A stretch of 64,000 nt of DNA, taken from assembly GCF_020085105.1 (NCBI RefSeq), contig NC_058061.1, positions 2,702,284 through 2,766,283 on the forward strand, written 5' to 3'. Origin of the DNA: Siniperca chuatsi. Taxonomy: Eukaryota > Chordata > Actinopteri > Centrarchiformes > Sinipercidae. Below the pieces are notes generated by a model. The model saw only the letters and a program-made list of their open reading frames with translations, searched no databases and had not been told where the DNA came from. This document shows positions 42,197-56,600 of the stretch, one piece after another. The position numbers and the translations under genes are program-made. Every line of letters begins with the position of its first letter. The first letter of the stretch is position 1.

Positions 42197-44574
42197 GTGA
42201 GTCCTAAACACTTCGACTGGTTCTTTCAAAGGCTTCTCAAATAGCAGATGTTGTGATGTGCTCAAGTTCTCACAGTATATATCAGTTTGACTTCACAGTG
42301 CGTCTAGTTACTGTGGAATATCTGTTGTTGCATTTAGAGAGGGAAAAAAAAAATTTGAACCTAAAAAAAAAAAAGCATACTTTTGTGGTATGCAAAACGA
42401 ATCAGTCTCCTCTGAGAATAATTGGTTATTTACCATGCAAGCAGAGCATTAGTGCAAAAGCCGGCTACAAAACGGGCTACAAATCACAGGCTACAAAATG
42501 TTGGTTAGGCTGAGAGAATGGACTGTTTCCCTTTTAAGATTAGTCATGGAAAATCGATCCTTGGGTGTAAGTTTTCTTTCTTTCTTTCTTTTTATTAAAC
42601 AGAAAAATGGTTTCTATAGTGTCCTATGGTGGACCTAATTTACATTTTGTTGCACATGCCTACATTGGAATGTCACTGCTGAAACAATATATTGTTCAGC
42701 CCTAATAACGACAGGGTTAAACATTGACAATGTTTCAGTATTTGACTTACCTGTTTCTGACCATCACTGTGTGTGTTTTTTTTTTTTTATGCCAACCTGA
42801 TCTAAACTAAGACTAAAAGGGAATTCTTGGTTCAAAAGAGATTCCTAGATGGCAAGGCTAAAGCAAAGTTCTCTAATATCATGAGATCATTTGAGCCATA
42901 CAGCTATGGCTGCTCTTTTTAAATGACATCTTGTCATCTGCTTTAAATACTGTTGCTCCACTAAAGGTTAAAAAGAGGTCAATTGACAGAATCTCCCCAT
43001 GGTTAAACAATAACTGTGTTAATGAGATTAAGGGAATCTGTCGTGCAGCTGAAAGAAAATGGAGGAAAACTAGGCTTACAGTTCAAAGTAATATATACAA
43101 AGAAGCCATGACTGTCTATAACAAAGCAATACGTCTGGCAAGAATTTTTACAGAGAATGCTGGAACTTGCATTGTTCTTCAATAACAAAATAACTTCAAT
43201 TAGAGCCAGTATTGCTGCTGATGTAAACACACATGACCTCAGTAAACCCTGTAAAAAAACAACAAAAAAACCCAAAAAAAAAACATGTAACTATAGGAAC
43301 ATTCACTTGTATTACATTAACTGAGCTTTGCAAGACCATCACTGAGTGTAACTTCTCCACCTCATGTAGTGACCCTGTACCTACAGCATTTCTTAAGCGG
43401 GTGTTTGATAATGTTTCAAATCATGTCCTGAAGATTATAAATACATCTATTCAAACACTTGTATGTTTCCATAGTTATGCAGATGACACGCAACTATACA
43501 TTTCTGCTGAACCAAATGATGCTGCAGTTATAAACTCCATTACTACCTGTCTTTTGGCAATAAATAAATGGATGAGCGATAATTTCTTAAAGTTAAATGA
43601 GGACAACACTGAAATCCTACTAGTCAGCCGTAAAACAAATGCTGTTTAATAATCTGGGGAAATTAATTTCCAGGATTAAGTCTGCGGTTACAAGTCTTGC
43701 CGTTATCTTAGATTCAGATCTAAGAGTCCCGCATTAAGAAGGTGACGAAAACATAGAAACATAAACTTAGAAACAGCTAAAGTGCGACCATTCATAAATC
43801 AAAAAGATGCTGAAAAACTGATTCATGCCTGAATTTCAAGCCGAATCGTTTACTGTAATGCACTTTTTACTGGCCTTGTGAAAAAAACATGGAGAGACTT
43901 CAGCTCATTCAAAACTCTGCAGCTCTGCTATTAGCCAGAACCAGGAGGAGAGCACACATTAGTCCAGTTTTAATTGCTCTGCACTGGCTTCCTGTAACAT
44001 TTAGAATTGATTTTATATACAAAGCCCTTAATGGGTTAGGACCAAGCTACATTGCTAACTCCCTTGTTCACTCCTTGCTATCAAGAACACTACGATCATT
44101 TGCTGCTGGTTTATTGGAGGTTCCCAGAAACAGCCACAAGAAAATCGTGAATGCAGTCTTTGTCAATTACGCCCCAAAGCTATGGAACACACTACCTGTA
44201 GATATCAGGGAAGCCAGCTTGCTAAATATTTTTAAAAGAAAGCTAAAAACGTATCTTTTCACTTCAGCCTTTTAACTAGATATGACTTTCCTGATCTTTC
44301 TAATCTTTTGCTCTTTACTTCTCATTTATGCACTGCTGCACTTCTTTTAAAATGCTATGTATTTTACTAGATTTCATGCATTTTATGTATTCTACTTTTA
44401 ACTTTCTTTCTTTTTTTTTTATTATTATTATTTAGTGAGTGTATTTTACATTAACTATCTATCCCTGTTTTTATGTTCGTTCTGTTTTTTTCTATGTGAA
44501 GCACTCAGTGCAAGTATTTTCTATGTTGTAAAGCACTTTGAGCTGCATTTCTTGTATAAGCTATACAAATAAAG

Positions 44575-44606
<32 letters not shown>

Positions 44607-47600
44607 CATCATTATTATTATTGTTTTTATTACTGTGTGCCTGTTCTTATGTTAATGTGCACCCGTGCTTCTCTTTCTTTACATCCTTCCCTAGGTTTGA
44701 CATTTGACATCTATGAGGGCCAGATCACGGCTCTCCTGGGACACAGCGGGGCTGGAAAGTCCACTCTCATGAACATCCTGTGTGGCATCTGCCCGCCCAC
44801 TAACGGCTCGGCCACCATCTACGGCTCCCCTGTAGCAGAGATTGCAGATGGGTCAGAAATGAAGCAGCTGGTGGGAATTTGCCCCCAGTTCAACATCATC
44901 TTTGATGTGCTCACTGTGGAGGAGCACCTGCGGATATTTGCCGCCATCAAAGGGATCCCACCGGCGGACATCGACGCAGAGGTAATGTGATGATGTGAAC
45001 ACTGATTTGAGAGCCTCTGTCTTTATAGTTGGTAAGATAAGTCAGGTAGAAGTTGCCTGTTATGAAATGTTTTGTTATGTAATGAAAGAAATATTATATA
45101 CAAGTTCAGTGCACAACATCCTGACAAAGCACTAAATGTGACTGGGAAAATAAGAACTTAATATGATATGAATTGTGTATCCCAAAATGTGACAGGAAAT
45201 GTTAGATATTATGGAAGCCCATTCATCAGCTGACAATAAAAATAATGCATTCAACAACGTTTGGGGAAATTATGGTACACAACTATGCACTGCTTCGTTT
45301 TATGAGAAACATATTTTGTTTCAAGGCATACTTTGTTGAGCTTTTTTTAACAAAATATTTGAATGCATGAGCATAAGTCATCTTGAGTTATCAGTCTGAC
45401 TTTTTCTAATTTTAGATGGCTTATTCAGAAATGCAGTGCGAGATTGACTAGAGGAACTATTTATTCAAGAAAGTTACAGGTGTCAGGCTGTTGATCCTTT
45501 GTGTGATTTTGCTTCTCTCTTTACAGGTTAACAAAGTGCTGAAGGATCTGGACTTGGAGAAGATCATGACTGCTCAGGCCAAGAATCTGAGTGGAGGCCA
45601 AAAGAGGAAACTATCTGTGGGCATCGCCATTCTCGGAGATCCAAAGGTACCTGGAGCTTGAAATGGAGAAGTGCTTTTATCATTAATCATTTACTTTAAT
45701 TTGTTTTTGTGTATATCCTGGTCTCAGTCTTTGGAAATGCCTACAGTTATCAGTAACTCTGCTACCAGCAGGATAACGTTAGCTTGGGCACATTCTGAGC
45801 AGTTTTATCATGTTTGTTCCTGTCAGATCCTGCTCTTGGACGAGCCCACAGCTGGTATGGACCCCTGCTCCAGACACCAAGTCTGGTCGCTGCTGAAAAG
45901 CCGCAGAGCCGGCAGAGTCACTGTCCTCAGCACACACTACATGGACGAGGCTGACATTCTTGCTGGTAATAACTCTCTGTTACATAACATGCACTGACCC
46001 ACAGGTACCAAAACCATTAGGCAGATGGCCTTCCAACTTGAAAATTAAAAAGGTCAAATTTAGCTTTTACTCTTGCCATTTTTCTCCACAGTCAAAATTA
46101 ATTAGATTGTAATTGAATAATTTTGTACGTTGCACCTAGGATATTAAGTTAATTTATTGCACACAGTGTTTGTGTGTAATGAACAAGTCTAGGAGAGTGA
46201 ATAAGCAACTTCAAGGTGTTAATTTTTACGCACTTCCTTTTGTTTTTATAAAAGAGCTGCTACTCTTGACTCTTAATATACATTATTTATGTCAGCATCT
46301 GAGGAAAAATTGATGTTTGAGCACTGATAGTTGTACTTTGAAGACGTGTCATGCAATTGTTTCTAGCCAACTGCAGAATGTGTGTGTGATGTTATTTTAT
46401 TAAATTTCTTTCCAGATCGCAAAGCTGTGATCTCTCAAGGACAGCTGAAATGTGTTGGCTCTTCTCTGTATCTCAAGATCAAGTGTGGTGTTGGATATCA
46501 TCTCAGGCAAGTAGATTTTATTTCCCTGATGTAGTTTATTGTTTCAACTGGACTGGAAATTGCTGAATATAAGTCACAGAGCAGTGACCCATTGTTGAAC
46601 CATTTTAGAAATGGCCCGATAAATGTATAAAATTATGTACCAATACTACAAAGGGCAAGAAACGTTGATGGCATGTAAAAATATATTTAAAGAACAATTC
46701 AGTAGATTTTTTTATGTTGTGTTTTGCTACAATTTTTTGAGGGTTTATTATGCCTACATCCTAACAACCTTTGTCTTAACCTCATATAGGTCTTTATTTA
46801 ACTTTTTCCCTCCTTTGCAGAATGTCTATCAATGAGGGATATGAAGCTGAAAAGATCACGTCATTGGTCAAGCAGCATGTTCCCAAGGCAAAGTTGTCTC
46901 GACAACACAAGGCTGAGTTGACGTTCACTCTGCCTTTTGAGAGCATGGACACATTCCCAGGTCAGATCACACTATCTAGATAAGTAATATTATAAGTCAC
47001 ACGTACAATGAAACCTGATCTGGATCAACTTTTGAAAGTTATTTTTATGTTTAAGTCAACATTGCTAGATTGGTTAAATCCCACAGCCAATTTAGAAGTG
47101 TTCAAGTCTGAAAGTCCATGTACATAGTTTCCTCTGACTGCGAGCCTTACTGTCTACACTGTCTTTTTAGTAGCAAACTCCACCCAGACAAATGCTACAA
47201 AAAATGACTGCACTTAACTCATTTGCGACTCAGCTTTGACTGTGACAGCAGTGTACCAGCAGCAAGTACTGATTATTTTGTCTTTCATAGGCTTGTTCTC
47301 GGAGCTCGACTGTCAACCCAGTCTGGGAATTATCAATTATGGGGTTTCCATGACAACACTGGAGGATGTTTTTCTTCGTTTGGAGGCAGAGGCTGAAGTG
47401 GACCAAGCTGGTGAGTGTGTTACTAAACCAGCAAGGAGTATTATTACATTAAAAAACTACTCCCTAATTCATTGAAATGATCCGTCTGTTTGTTTCATAT
47501 CTTCAGACTACAGTGTGTTTAATCAAGAACAGGCCGATGATGAATGTGACAACGCCTCTCTGGACGATACAGACCAGCGGCTACTGACGTTCTCAGACAG

Positions 47601-50600
47601 CAAGTCAGATGTTGTGTCGGGTCATGCTCTGTGGCGGCAGCAGTTTAGCACTGTGGCCTGGCTGCACATGCTCAACATGCGCAGGGAGAGGAAGGCCTTC
47701 ATTTACACGTGAGTTTGCAGAGACAAAAATTATTTGAAAACAAGATGCAGTTTCAAGTCAGTCATGGTACTGAGACACTTAACTTGTTGTCAAACGTGAC
47801 AGTGTACAGAAAATTGTTAAATTGCGGCCTTGTTGATGAGGCCCGCTGCAGATGGAAAGAAACTGTTTTTGTGGCGTGAGATCGTAGTCCTGATGGTCTG
47901 CAGCCTCCTGCCAGAGGGGAGTGTCTGAAACTGTTTGTGTCCAGGGTGGGAGGGGTCAGCCACAAATATAGCAGATGGAGGCAGATCAAAGATCTCATTT
48001 AAATAAATGTATGGTTAAAAAGTCTATATTCTGCTGTAAGATTATAAAGAATCTACACTTTGTGTTTTTGAGACATTGTCCCTTCAATTCATCCTGTCTT
48101 TCCTCACCACCTCCCTTCTCTTGCAGTCTGGCCTTGTTCCTGGTGTTTGTTGCTGCAGTGCTCGTCCTGTCTTTGGCCACCGGAAATATCCAGATTCACT
48201 CCCCAGACCGTCAGTTTCTGCCCATTTACCTTCTCAAAAGGAACCAGGCGCCCCAGAGATACGCCACCAGCCTCCTGGTTCAGAACTCCACAGGTGATTT
48301 TCTAAAGGAAAAGATTTAGTTTTGTGACCTGGGAGGAAACAAGCTGATAGCTGATATTTTCCATCAGTATGTTAGCTGTCAACTGAAACCTTGTATTAAA
48401 TTCTATTTTGAAGGTAAGTCTGCTTTCAGATTTTGTTATAATATGTCCTCTCAATGAGACTTCGGATCTCCTTTCTGTCAGAAAGTGCTGCATGCTGTAA
48501 ACACTGTGATGAGATACTGATTGCTGTACAACTATTAAATTACACAGTAAACCATAATCGACAAGAAATGTCCCACGGGTGCAATTCTGACTGAACAGTG
48601 CTTTTTTTTCTTGTGCCAACAGGCTCTGATATTTCTGACTTTATCCACAACCTGGAGTCCCAGGACATCAAAGTGGATATGATGAAACACAGCGACTACA
48701 TGGCTGCAGCTCCCCACAGCGCCGCTATCAACATAACAGGATCCAGCAAGGTCACTTTAATATTGGACAGATATAATTATTTTTTGATACCAGATATTTG
48801 TTGAAACTGGAGATAAGGCATCAGATGTGGGCTCACCTCTCCTGCAGCACCTCCAGCTACAGTTAATGTGGTAGAAGTGTTCCAGATGAAGGGCCCTTAG
48901 TTGGAGGACTCAGCAGCCCTCAAACAGAGAGCCTTATATTTAGATGTAGTGGAGTTCACCTGCCAAGATGTGGCACTCTTTAACACTTTCTTCTCTGTCT
49001 GTTAACAGGGTTTCAGATACAGTGTTGCATTCAACAGCACCACAGTTCACTCCTTGCCTATGACTGTCAATATACTAAGCAACGCTCTTCTAAGAGGTTT
49101 AAATGGTACTGGACAGATCAGAACCTGGACCAAACCGTTTGATTATGTGAGTATTTGAAAGAGTTACGAGTCAAATGACACAGATCTTATCTATCCTGTT
49201 TTCCTGTGCCATTCAAAGATATTAATGTTTCCATTGTGGCATCCCTCAGCAAATGCCAGATGCTACGTCCTACGCTCTGGTGTACATAGAGGCCATCATA
49301 CTGGGAATGCTGGCAGCTGGAATGCCTGCATATTTCGCAATGGACCACACTCGAGACAGAGAGGTAATCACTTACTCCCTTCTAACGATCATTTCGTCCT
49401 CCAGCAAGGTGTTTATTTCAAAAAGAGAAGAAATATTGTACTTTGTAGCATGTACACACACAGCTTTGACTAAGTTGAATGATTTCTTAATTTGGAGTTG
49501 TTAGAGCTTTGTATGTAAAAGAAAGAGAGGAGTGATTTTACTGTAAAGGGACCTACGTAGGTAAATATATTGTGCACTCATAAACTACTCCTTCGCTGAC
49601 ATGCATATTTTGTTTAGTGAGTCTCCACTCATTTTAAAAGATTTTGCCTTTTTTGGACAGTTTAAGAAGTAGAGAGCAGCAGGAAACATGAAAGAAGACT
49701 TATGACAAAGGTCTTGTGGTCGAGTCAAACCGGGTACGTCATAGTTACATGGTTTGTGTGCTAGACACAGCTGGCCCATCAGGGTACCCAAGTCACCAAA
49801 GATTCTGTCGCTCCAATAGTGCCCCTGTCCCCTCCTCTAGAGCACATAGAAACTCATAGCAATTGGTTATATTGTATTTTCTTTCTATTCTTCTTCTGCA
49901 GCGTACCGTTACTGCTGGCTTTCCCAAAGTTTCACTGTCCTGATTAGAAATCATTGTAATCATGCAGTAGATGTCAGATATATTGGCCTATTTTTTTCAT
50001 CTGTGTTGACTTTGATTTGCCTGTTTTTTTTCTTCTGCAGATCAAGTGTCGCTCTACCCTGCGTATCTCTGGTCTGGTACCGTCAGCCTACTGGTGCGGC
50101 CAGGCAGCTGTGGACATCCCCTTCTACTACCTCATCCTCTCCTGCATGACCATCATCCTTTTCTCCTTCCACACTGGAAACCTGCTCACCTCCAGCAACC
50201 TCACCGCTGTGGTCCGTACTGCCGTTTGTACATGGTGGCTCACACATACTTTACACAAGATTATTATATGTACCACTCCTCTTCCATCCCTTGGACAACA
50301 ATACCTTAATTTCTGCAAAAAGGCCTTCCTCTCCATTCCAATTTTTTTGACATATCTAGTTAACTTTCAGAAAACACACATTTGACAAAATTCTTAATTA
50401 AGCCTCATAAACATTCAAAAATATAATGATGATGCAGTAAATATTGCTGGTAATATTCATGAAAAATAATATATTTCCATTGAGTCACTTTTCATGACTT
50501 TTCTTCTCCCCTCTCTTAGGTCCTATGTACTGTTGGCTTTGGTCCAGCCATGATCCTCTTCACTTATGTGTTTTCTTTTGGTTTTGCCCGAGTCCAAAGC

Positions 50601-53600
50601 AACAGGGATTTCTTTTCTGTCATCTCCATGATGGTGAGGCGGGATGCCTTGTGTATACACATTAAAAATACAGGTGTAACCACCTTCCAAAAAACTCCAA
50701 ACAGCACAATAAAATGTGTTCCAGAAATCATGAGATTAATAACTGATCACTATACCTAAAATAAAAAGTAAATGTGCTTATTATTTTGGCTGTAGTTACA
50801 CAGCTCTAATGTCATATTGTACATGTGGTGATCCTGAAAGAGCTTCAGCTTCATATTCTTACTTTGACACCAAAACAATTTCATTATTGGTCATTATTAG
50901 CGTCACATGAAAGGGTTTTACTTACTGAGTGACTTATGCCTCAGGTGTGTGTGGTGTCAGCCTCGCTGGTTCAGTTGTCATTTGTGAACGACAACCCTGG
51001 ACTGACCAGAAACCTGCACAACATCTTGTGTTTCTTCAACCCTCTGTACCCTCTCATGGGCTGCCTCAACTGCATCACCAAGGTAGAGCTCAACAAGGGC
51101 AACCAGTCAGTTCTTTCATTGGTTTCTCTGTCTGCCTTTTTGTCTTTAAACCTGCAGTAAGCTATATTTTAGACAATGTGATGTGGATGAGTTGCACATA
51201 GTGATGAACCCACTGAGAATCAACACAAACTCACAGTTCTATGTAGTGTTTAATTTATTTAAGTCTCTTTAAGCTCATTGTTCACTTCTTTATATAGAAT
51301 GGTTCTTTGGACCCTTAAGGTAAATTTGCGAAGATGTGAAAGTTTCAGCTGTTATTTTTTTTTTAGACAGTGGCTGCTGTACGCACAGGAGTCACCTCAC
51401 TTATGTTTTTTCCCCGTTTACAGGCGACCTTCCTCCCCTCTCTGTACGAGGATAACTTCTTATGGAAAAACCTGCTCATTGCGGTTATAGCTGTATGTAT
51501 CTAACTTTTTTTTTTTAAATGGCCAAACATTGCTACGTTCAGAAAATAGAGACTGTAGAAGTGTGTGTTCACCCATAATACTGTATGTGTTTGTTTCTGT
51601 GCTCAGCCCTATTTCCAGTGCGTCCTGCTGCTTTTTCTGCTTCGTTGGCTGGAGATCCGTTACGGAGGGAGGACAATGAAAAACGATCAGTTCTGCAGGT
51701 GATGATCAGATTTCAGGTCATAATTCAGATCTCGCAGAGCCTCTATGTTAATAAAGAATGTACAGAGGTTTATTGTATTTCACTTGAACAGTGCAACCGT
51801 CTTGAGACTCATGGTAGTTCAAGTTCATGTTATAATGATGGACGAATATGTTGCATTTCCAGGGATTTTAGATCTAGACACAAAACCAGATTAGCAACTT
51901 CAAACTTCAACTTCATTCATTACCAAAACAAAAAATTTGCTTGACCAAGAACCAACCTTGATATTTTTATTTAAACCTTCACAGGATCTCATCCAAGTCA
52001 AAGCCCAAAGTGGAGAGGAACCCAGAAGAAGGGCTGAACGAGGATGAGGATGTTCAGATGGAGAAGGCCAGAGTGAAGGAGGCCCTCACCTGCCAGTCCT
52101 GTGAAGACGTGAGTGAATATCTTATCTTTTGGTACAGGAAAATAAAGAGCTGTTGAATTTTTTCTCTGTGGATGACCCAGAACAGATATAGGATATTTTA
52201 CTTAAGAGTTTTTGACTGAAAACTGTTTTTTACATTCAGAACCTGAATTTGCAGGATTTGTTTTTATTCATATTACGTTTTTTGCCGACTAGCCATCATA
52301 AGTTATTTGCTGAACTCAAGTTAATTTTGGCTCTCTTCACTGTGTCTTGTCCATTTAGAAACCAGTGGTGGTTGTGAGTAACCTGAGGAAGCAGCACAAA
52401 GGCAGAAGAGAAGGTTTTTCTGTGAACAAGATGAGGAAAGTGGCCACAAAGAACATCTCTTTCTGTGTTCGCAAAGGTATGTTTTTAGTCTTTTTGACAA
52501 GTGGACTAATGATTATTAGATTGCATGGTTACCAATCTGTGAGGAAACTAGTGGCAAAAGTTCAGCTTCTTCTTAGAAAAAACGTTAACTGTTGTTTCTT
52601 CAGGTGAAGTTCTTGGACTGTTGGGCCCCAATGGAGCAGGAAAGAGCACCATCATGCATATGTTGTCAGGTGACACTGACCCCACTGCAGGCCAGGTACA
52701 GTACAGATAATACTAAAGCTACTGTCCTCGTCTGTACTGTGGAATATTAGTTCCTGATCCATTTAAGACTCATCTAACTTTCTTGGGTTAAATGAGTGAT
52801 GCACGAATTCCACATCAGGGTGGTCTCATCTTGAAATATCTTCAGCAAGAAATTAAACATTTGTTAAACATATTAATCAAATGTGTTTATATATTAATCA
52901 CATCATTATAACACTAATATAACGTTGAGGTTGGGTTAGCTATAAATATACAAGTCTACATCAAATGAAAGACATACAAATGAATGAAGATATGAGCATA
53001 GTCTCATAGGGTATTTATTTATAACGATTTATATATTTAAAAAAATGGAAATCCATTTGATTGGTCAAATCACTCAAATTATTCACATGGCTGAGAAAAT
53101 GTAATTGTAATTCTGTAATGCATCGCAACCCCTTTCTGTTACCAGTAATCATGTGACCTTTACATATATTATGTCCTTAAATTGAAATGATGTCTTTAAA
53201 AAAACAAAACAACCTTTTTCTCTAACTTATCCTAGAAAAATAAAGACAGAGTTAAACTGATGGATGGATGCGGAAGATAATGTTGTCACAAGTTCACTGG
53301 CCGTTTGTTTTCCCTTGTCCAGGTGCTGATGGGGGACTATAGTACAGAGTTTCGTCAAGTGGACAATCCTTTGGAACATGTGGGCTACTGTCCACAGGTG
53401 AACCCTCTGTGGCCCAGGATCACTCTGCAGGAGCACTTGGAGATCTACGCTGCCATCAAGGGCCTGAGGGGACAGGACGTACCAGGTATCATCAAACGGT
53501 GAGTCTCCGTTCACTCCAGACACTTTTATTATCATGTCTGATTTTTACCATCAGACCAAGTTGGCATTAGGATCGAAGTACTGTACAATGGACAGTCACA

Positions 53601-56600
53601 GATGATTGTAAAGTGTGACAGCTTTGGGATTAAAATCTGTGGCGATCACAGTTTTGATTTTTGCATCTCTAATCTGTTAAAGATGACATCCTGTGGTGCG
53701 TATGGGTGGATGTTACTTAAATTTGTACCAATGCCATTTGTTTTTACCTTGAAAGTTGTTTTTAAAATTAAGTAGTAGTAACTTTATAAACAGTATTTTA
53801 TTGTTCCACCTACTCAACTCAGAGCAAATGAATGGCAAGGGGACATAATCAGATATTGATCAACCAACAGCCACATAAAGCTATGCAATAGCCCTTGTGT
53901 TGTGAGTGTTTTATAATACAGATTTTTATCAGTCAAATACTGTAGATTGTAAATAGTTTATACCACCTATTTAAATAGACTACAATTTATTACCTAATGA
54001 TGAAGGAGATACAAGAATACTTTTTTATTTAAACTTACTTTTTATCGTGGTAATTAGTATAGTAAAATGTGTAAAAGTTGCTGACAGTTTTGCGACTGTT
54101 GTTGTTGTCAGTGTGGTGAATGCTCTGGAGCTAAAGGACCACTTGAACAAACAAGCCAAGACCCTGTCAGGAGGACTTAAGAGGAAGGTGAGGACATGTT
54201 CACCATTTTTAACTAGACAAAGCTTAAACTCACTCAGCTGTCCATATGTCCAAAAAGATGCAGTATTTTAAAGAATCCATCGGACTTAAGATGGAAGAGT
54301 TGGAGACATTTTGCCATTATGAACAGCAAAACATTTACACATTTATTTAAATTTAAGACCAGGTGATTTTGTTGTTGTATTTTTTTCTATCTGACAACCT
54401 GGATGACCAAAAGGACTCTATGCAGGCAGCTTTTCAGACACTTTTCATTTTTTAATTTCAAAAAGTTGAATTTGAAGTGTGTCTTCCCTCAACACTTTAT
54501 CTGATGAAAACACTTTTAATCCATGTATTAATTTTTATCTGTTTTGTTACAGTTTTACACACAGTTTGACTACACTGTTGTCTTGTTTGTTTACAGTTGT
54601 GCTTTGCCTTGAGTATGATTGGGAATCCTCAGATCGTCTTACTGGACGAGCCATCATCAGGGATGGACCCTAAGTCTAAACAGCGCATGTGGTGAGACTA
54701 TACTCATAGGACAATAACATTGCTCAACTTCTAAATTCTTATGTGTTAAACTGTTAAATTTATTGTCAAAGGAAAGGTTAGAATTTGTTTTGTTTTTGTT
54801 TTTTTATTAAACTAAAATAGTACATTTCAGTCTTGTTCTTAAATGCAGCAGTTAAAACACAATAAAAAGGAAATGCCAAGAACAAAAAATAAAGTACACA
54901 TTAAATAATTCAGTTCAGTTTATTCGGCTTAAGGTAATGAAGGTGATTATACACTAATGAAAACATACTTATGAATATTATATTCCATTTCTGCCAATAG
55001 ATCCTCCTAAATGGTACACACTGGACCTTTAAGACTGTACAGTTAAGCATTTTAACTTGATATTCATTCTTTTTTTTTTTTTCTCAAAAAATATTTCTGT
55101 CATGGTTTTTGATGTGATAACCTTGGTCACAGAGAAGGTTCAGCTATAGAGCAGGAAGAATTCATTATTTTGCTCAAGGACACTTGACTGTGGAGGATTC
55201 GTGTCTTCGCAGGACCTTGCTGTTAAAGGACTGTCCCCCCTCCCCTTGTCTCTCTGTCATATTTAAAACCAGTCTCTGACCTCGGTATCTCCTTTCATGT
55301 AGGAGGGCCATACGTGCGGCTTTCAAGAATCATCAGCGAGGAGCCATCCTCACCACGCACTACATGGAGGAGGCGGAGGCTGTGTGTGACCGCGTAGCTA
55401 TCATGGTTTCCGGCCAGCTGAGGTTAGTACTCACAGCTGTGTAGCATTCTTTGACGGGACGTATCCTGAAAAATAAAAAAAACAGATATCTGGATCACTT
55501 AATGCTCTGTCTGTTTTTCTCTATCAGATGTATCGGCTCCATCCAACATTTAAAAGGGAAATACGGTCGAGGCTACAGTTTGGAGGTCAAACTCAGAGAG
55601 GAGCTGACGGGGCTCCAGCAGGTGGCGCTGTTGCACAAAGAGATCCTCCGAATCTTCCCTCACGCTGCCCGGCAGGAGAGGTGAGACCCAATCCAACTGA
55701 ATGAGTCTGTTTGTGTATTGGGTTTAACTCTGCTTTCTGTTGTGTAGTGGACAAGGACCACATTGCCTGGGACTGTCTTTCCGCACTTTATTGCAAGGTG
55801 TCTGACATCGGCATAACATCCCTGCAGTTGTGTAGAAACAAAGCATTCACAGCCTTGAATAAATGTTCTCTGTTCTGTCCGTGCAAAAGTCCAGAACAGG
55901 AAGAGGAAGAAAGGGAGCATGCTGTGCACACTAACATTACAAAAAGATTAATAAAGTTCTCATAAAATAAATAAATAACCAAAATACAGTATAAGTATTA
56001 CATTGTCATGTGTCTCTGTGCCTGCGTAACACCATGAACAGTCATTAAAGGCTCCATATTTGCCAACATGGCCACAACAGTAGTGTTCACTCCAGCGTTG
56101 TGAGCTAAACAGCCGCCCTGCAACAACAAACCTCTCTTCCAATTAACAGATTTATGCATGACAATAAATGTTAGGCTCCAAAATGTAAAAATATCAATAC
56201 ATTCACTTTACGGGCGTTTAAAGTAACTTAATGTCACATATACAGCAAAAATGCCGAAAGTCAGTTTTTGAAGATAATGCGTATCTTCCCAAGGGAAAAG
56301 TACAGAACAAAAAGAGGAAGTAAAGCTAGTGGAAGTGCAACACATACTGTTTGTAAAGTAAAACAGTCGCTAAACTTTCTGTTAAAACACAGAACACTTT
56401 TTATAGGTAAGTGTATAAACTCTACATTTAAATTTACCATTTTCTCAATAACTCACAGAAAAATATTTTAGCAACACTTTTCTTATTCTTTGGTTCTTTG
56501 GAAAGTGAAGTGTGAAAGATATCCTTCTTCAAAATGAAAGCTCCGCTAAAACAACATAGGATTTTAAAGAAATGTGTAATGCCTTATTCATAATTTAGTG

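Noticed and set aside
42931..44275. Independent reverse-transcriptase host gene
   Set aside because: Frames are broken, the RT core before YADD is missing, and the 3' end has a LINE tail with (ATT)n. It is a dead element inside an abca5 intron.
46509..46520. GT donor (AAGTAGAT) for abca5 exon 14
   Set aside because: Using it shifts phase so that exon 15 reads a stop within five codons.
49640..49810. tRNA gene on the minus strand
   Set aside because: A- and B-box resemblance only. No foldable acceptor stem, and non-tRNA body sequence follows, so it is called a SINE fragment.
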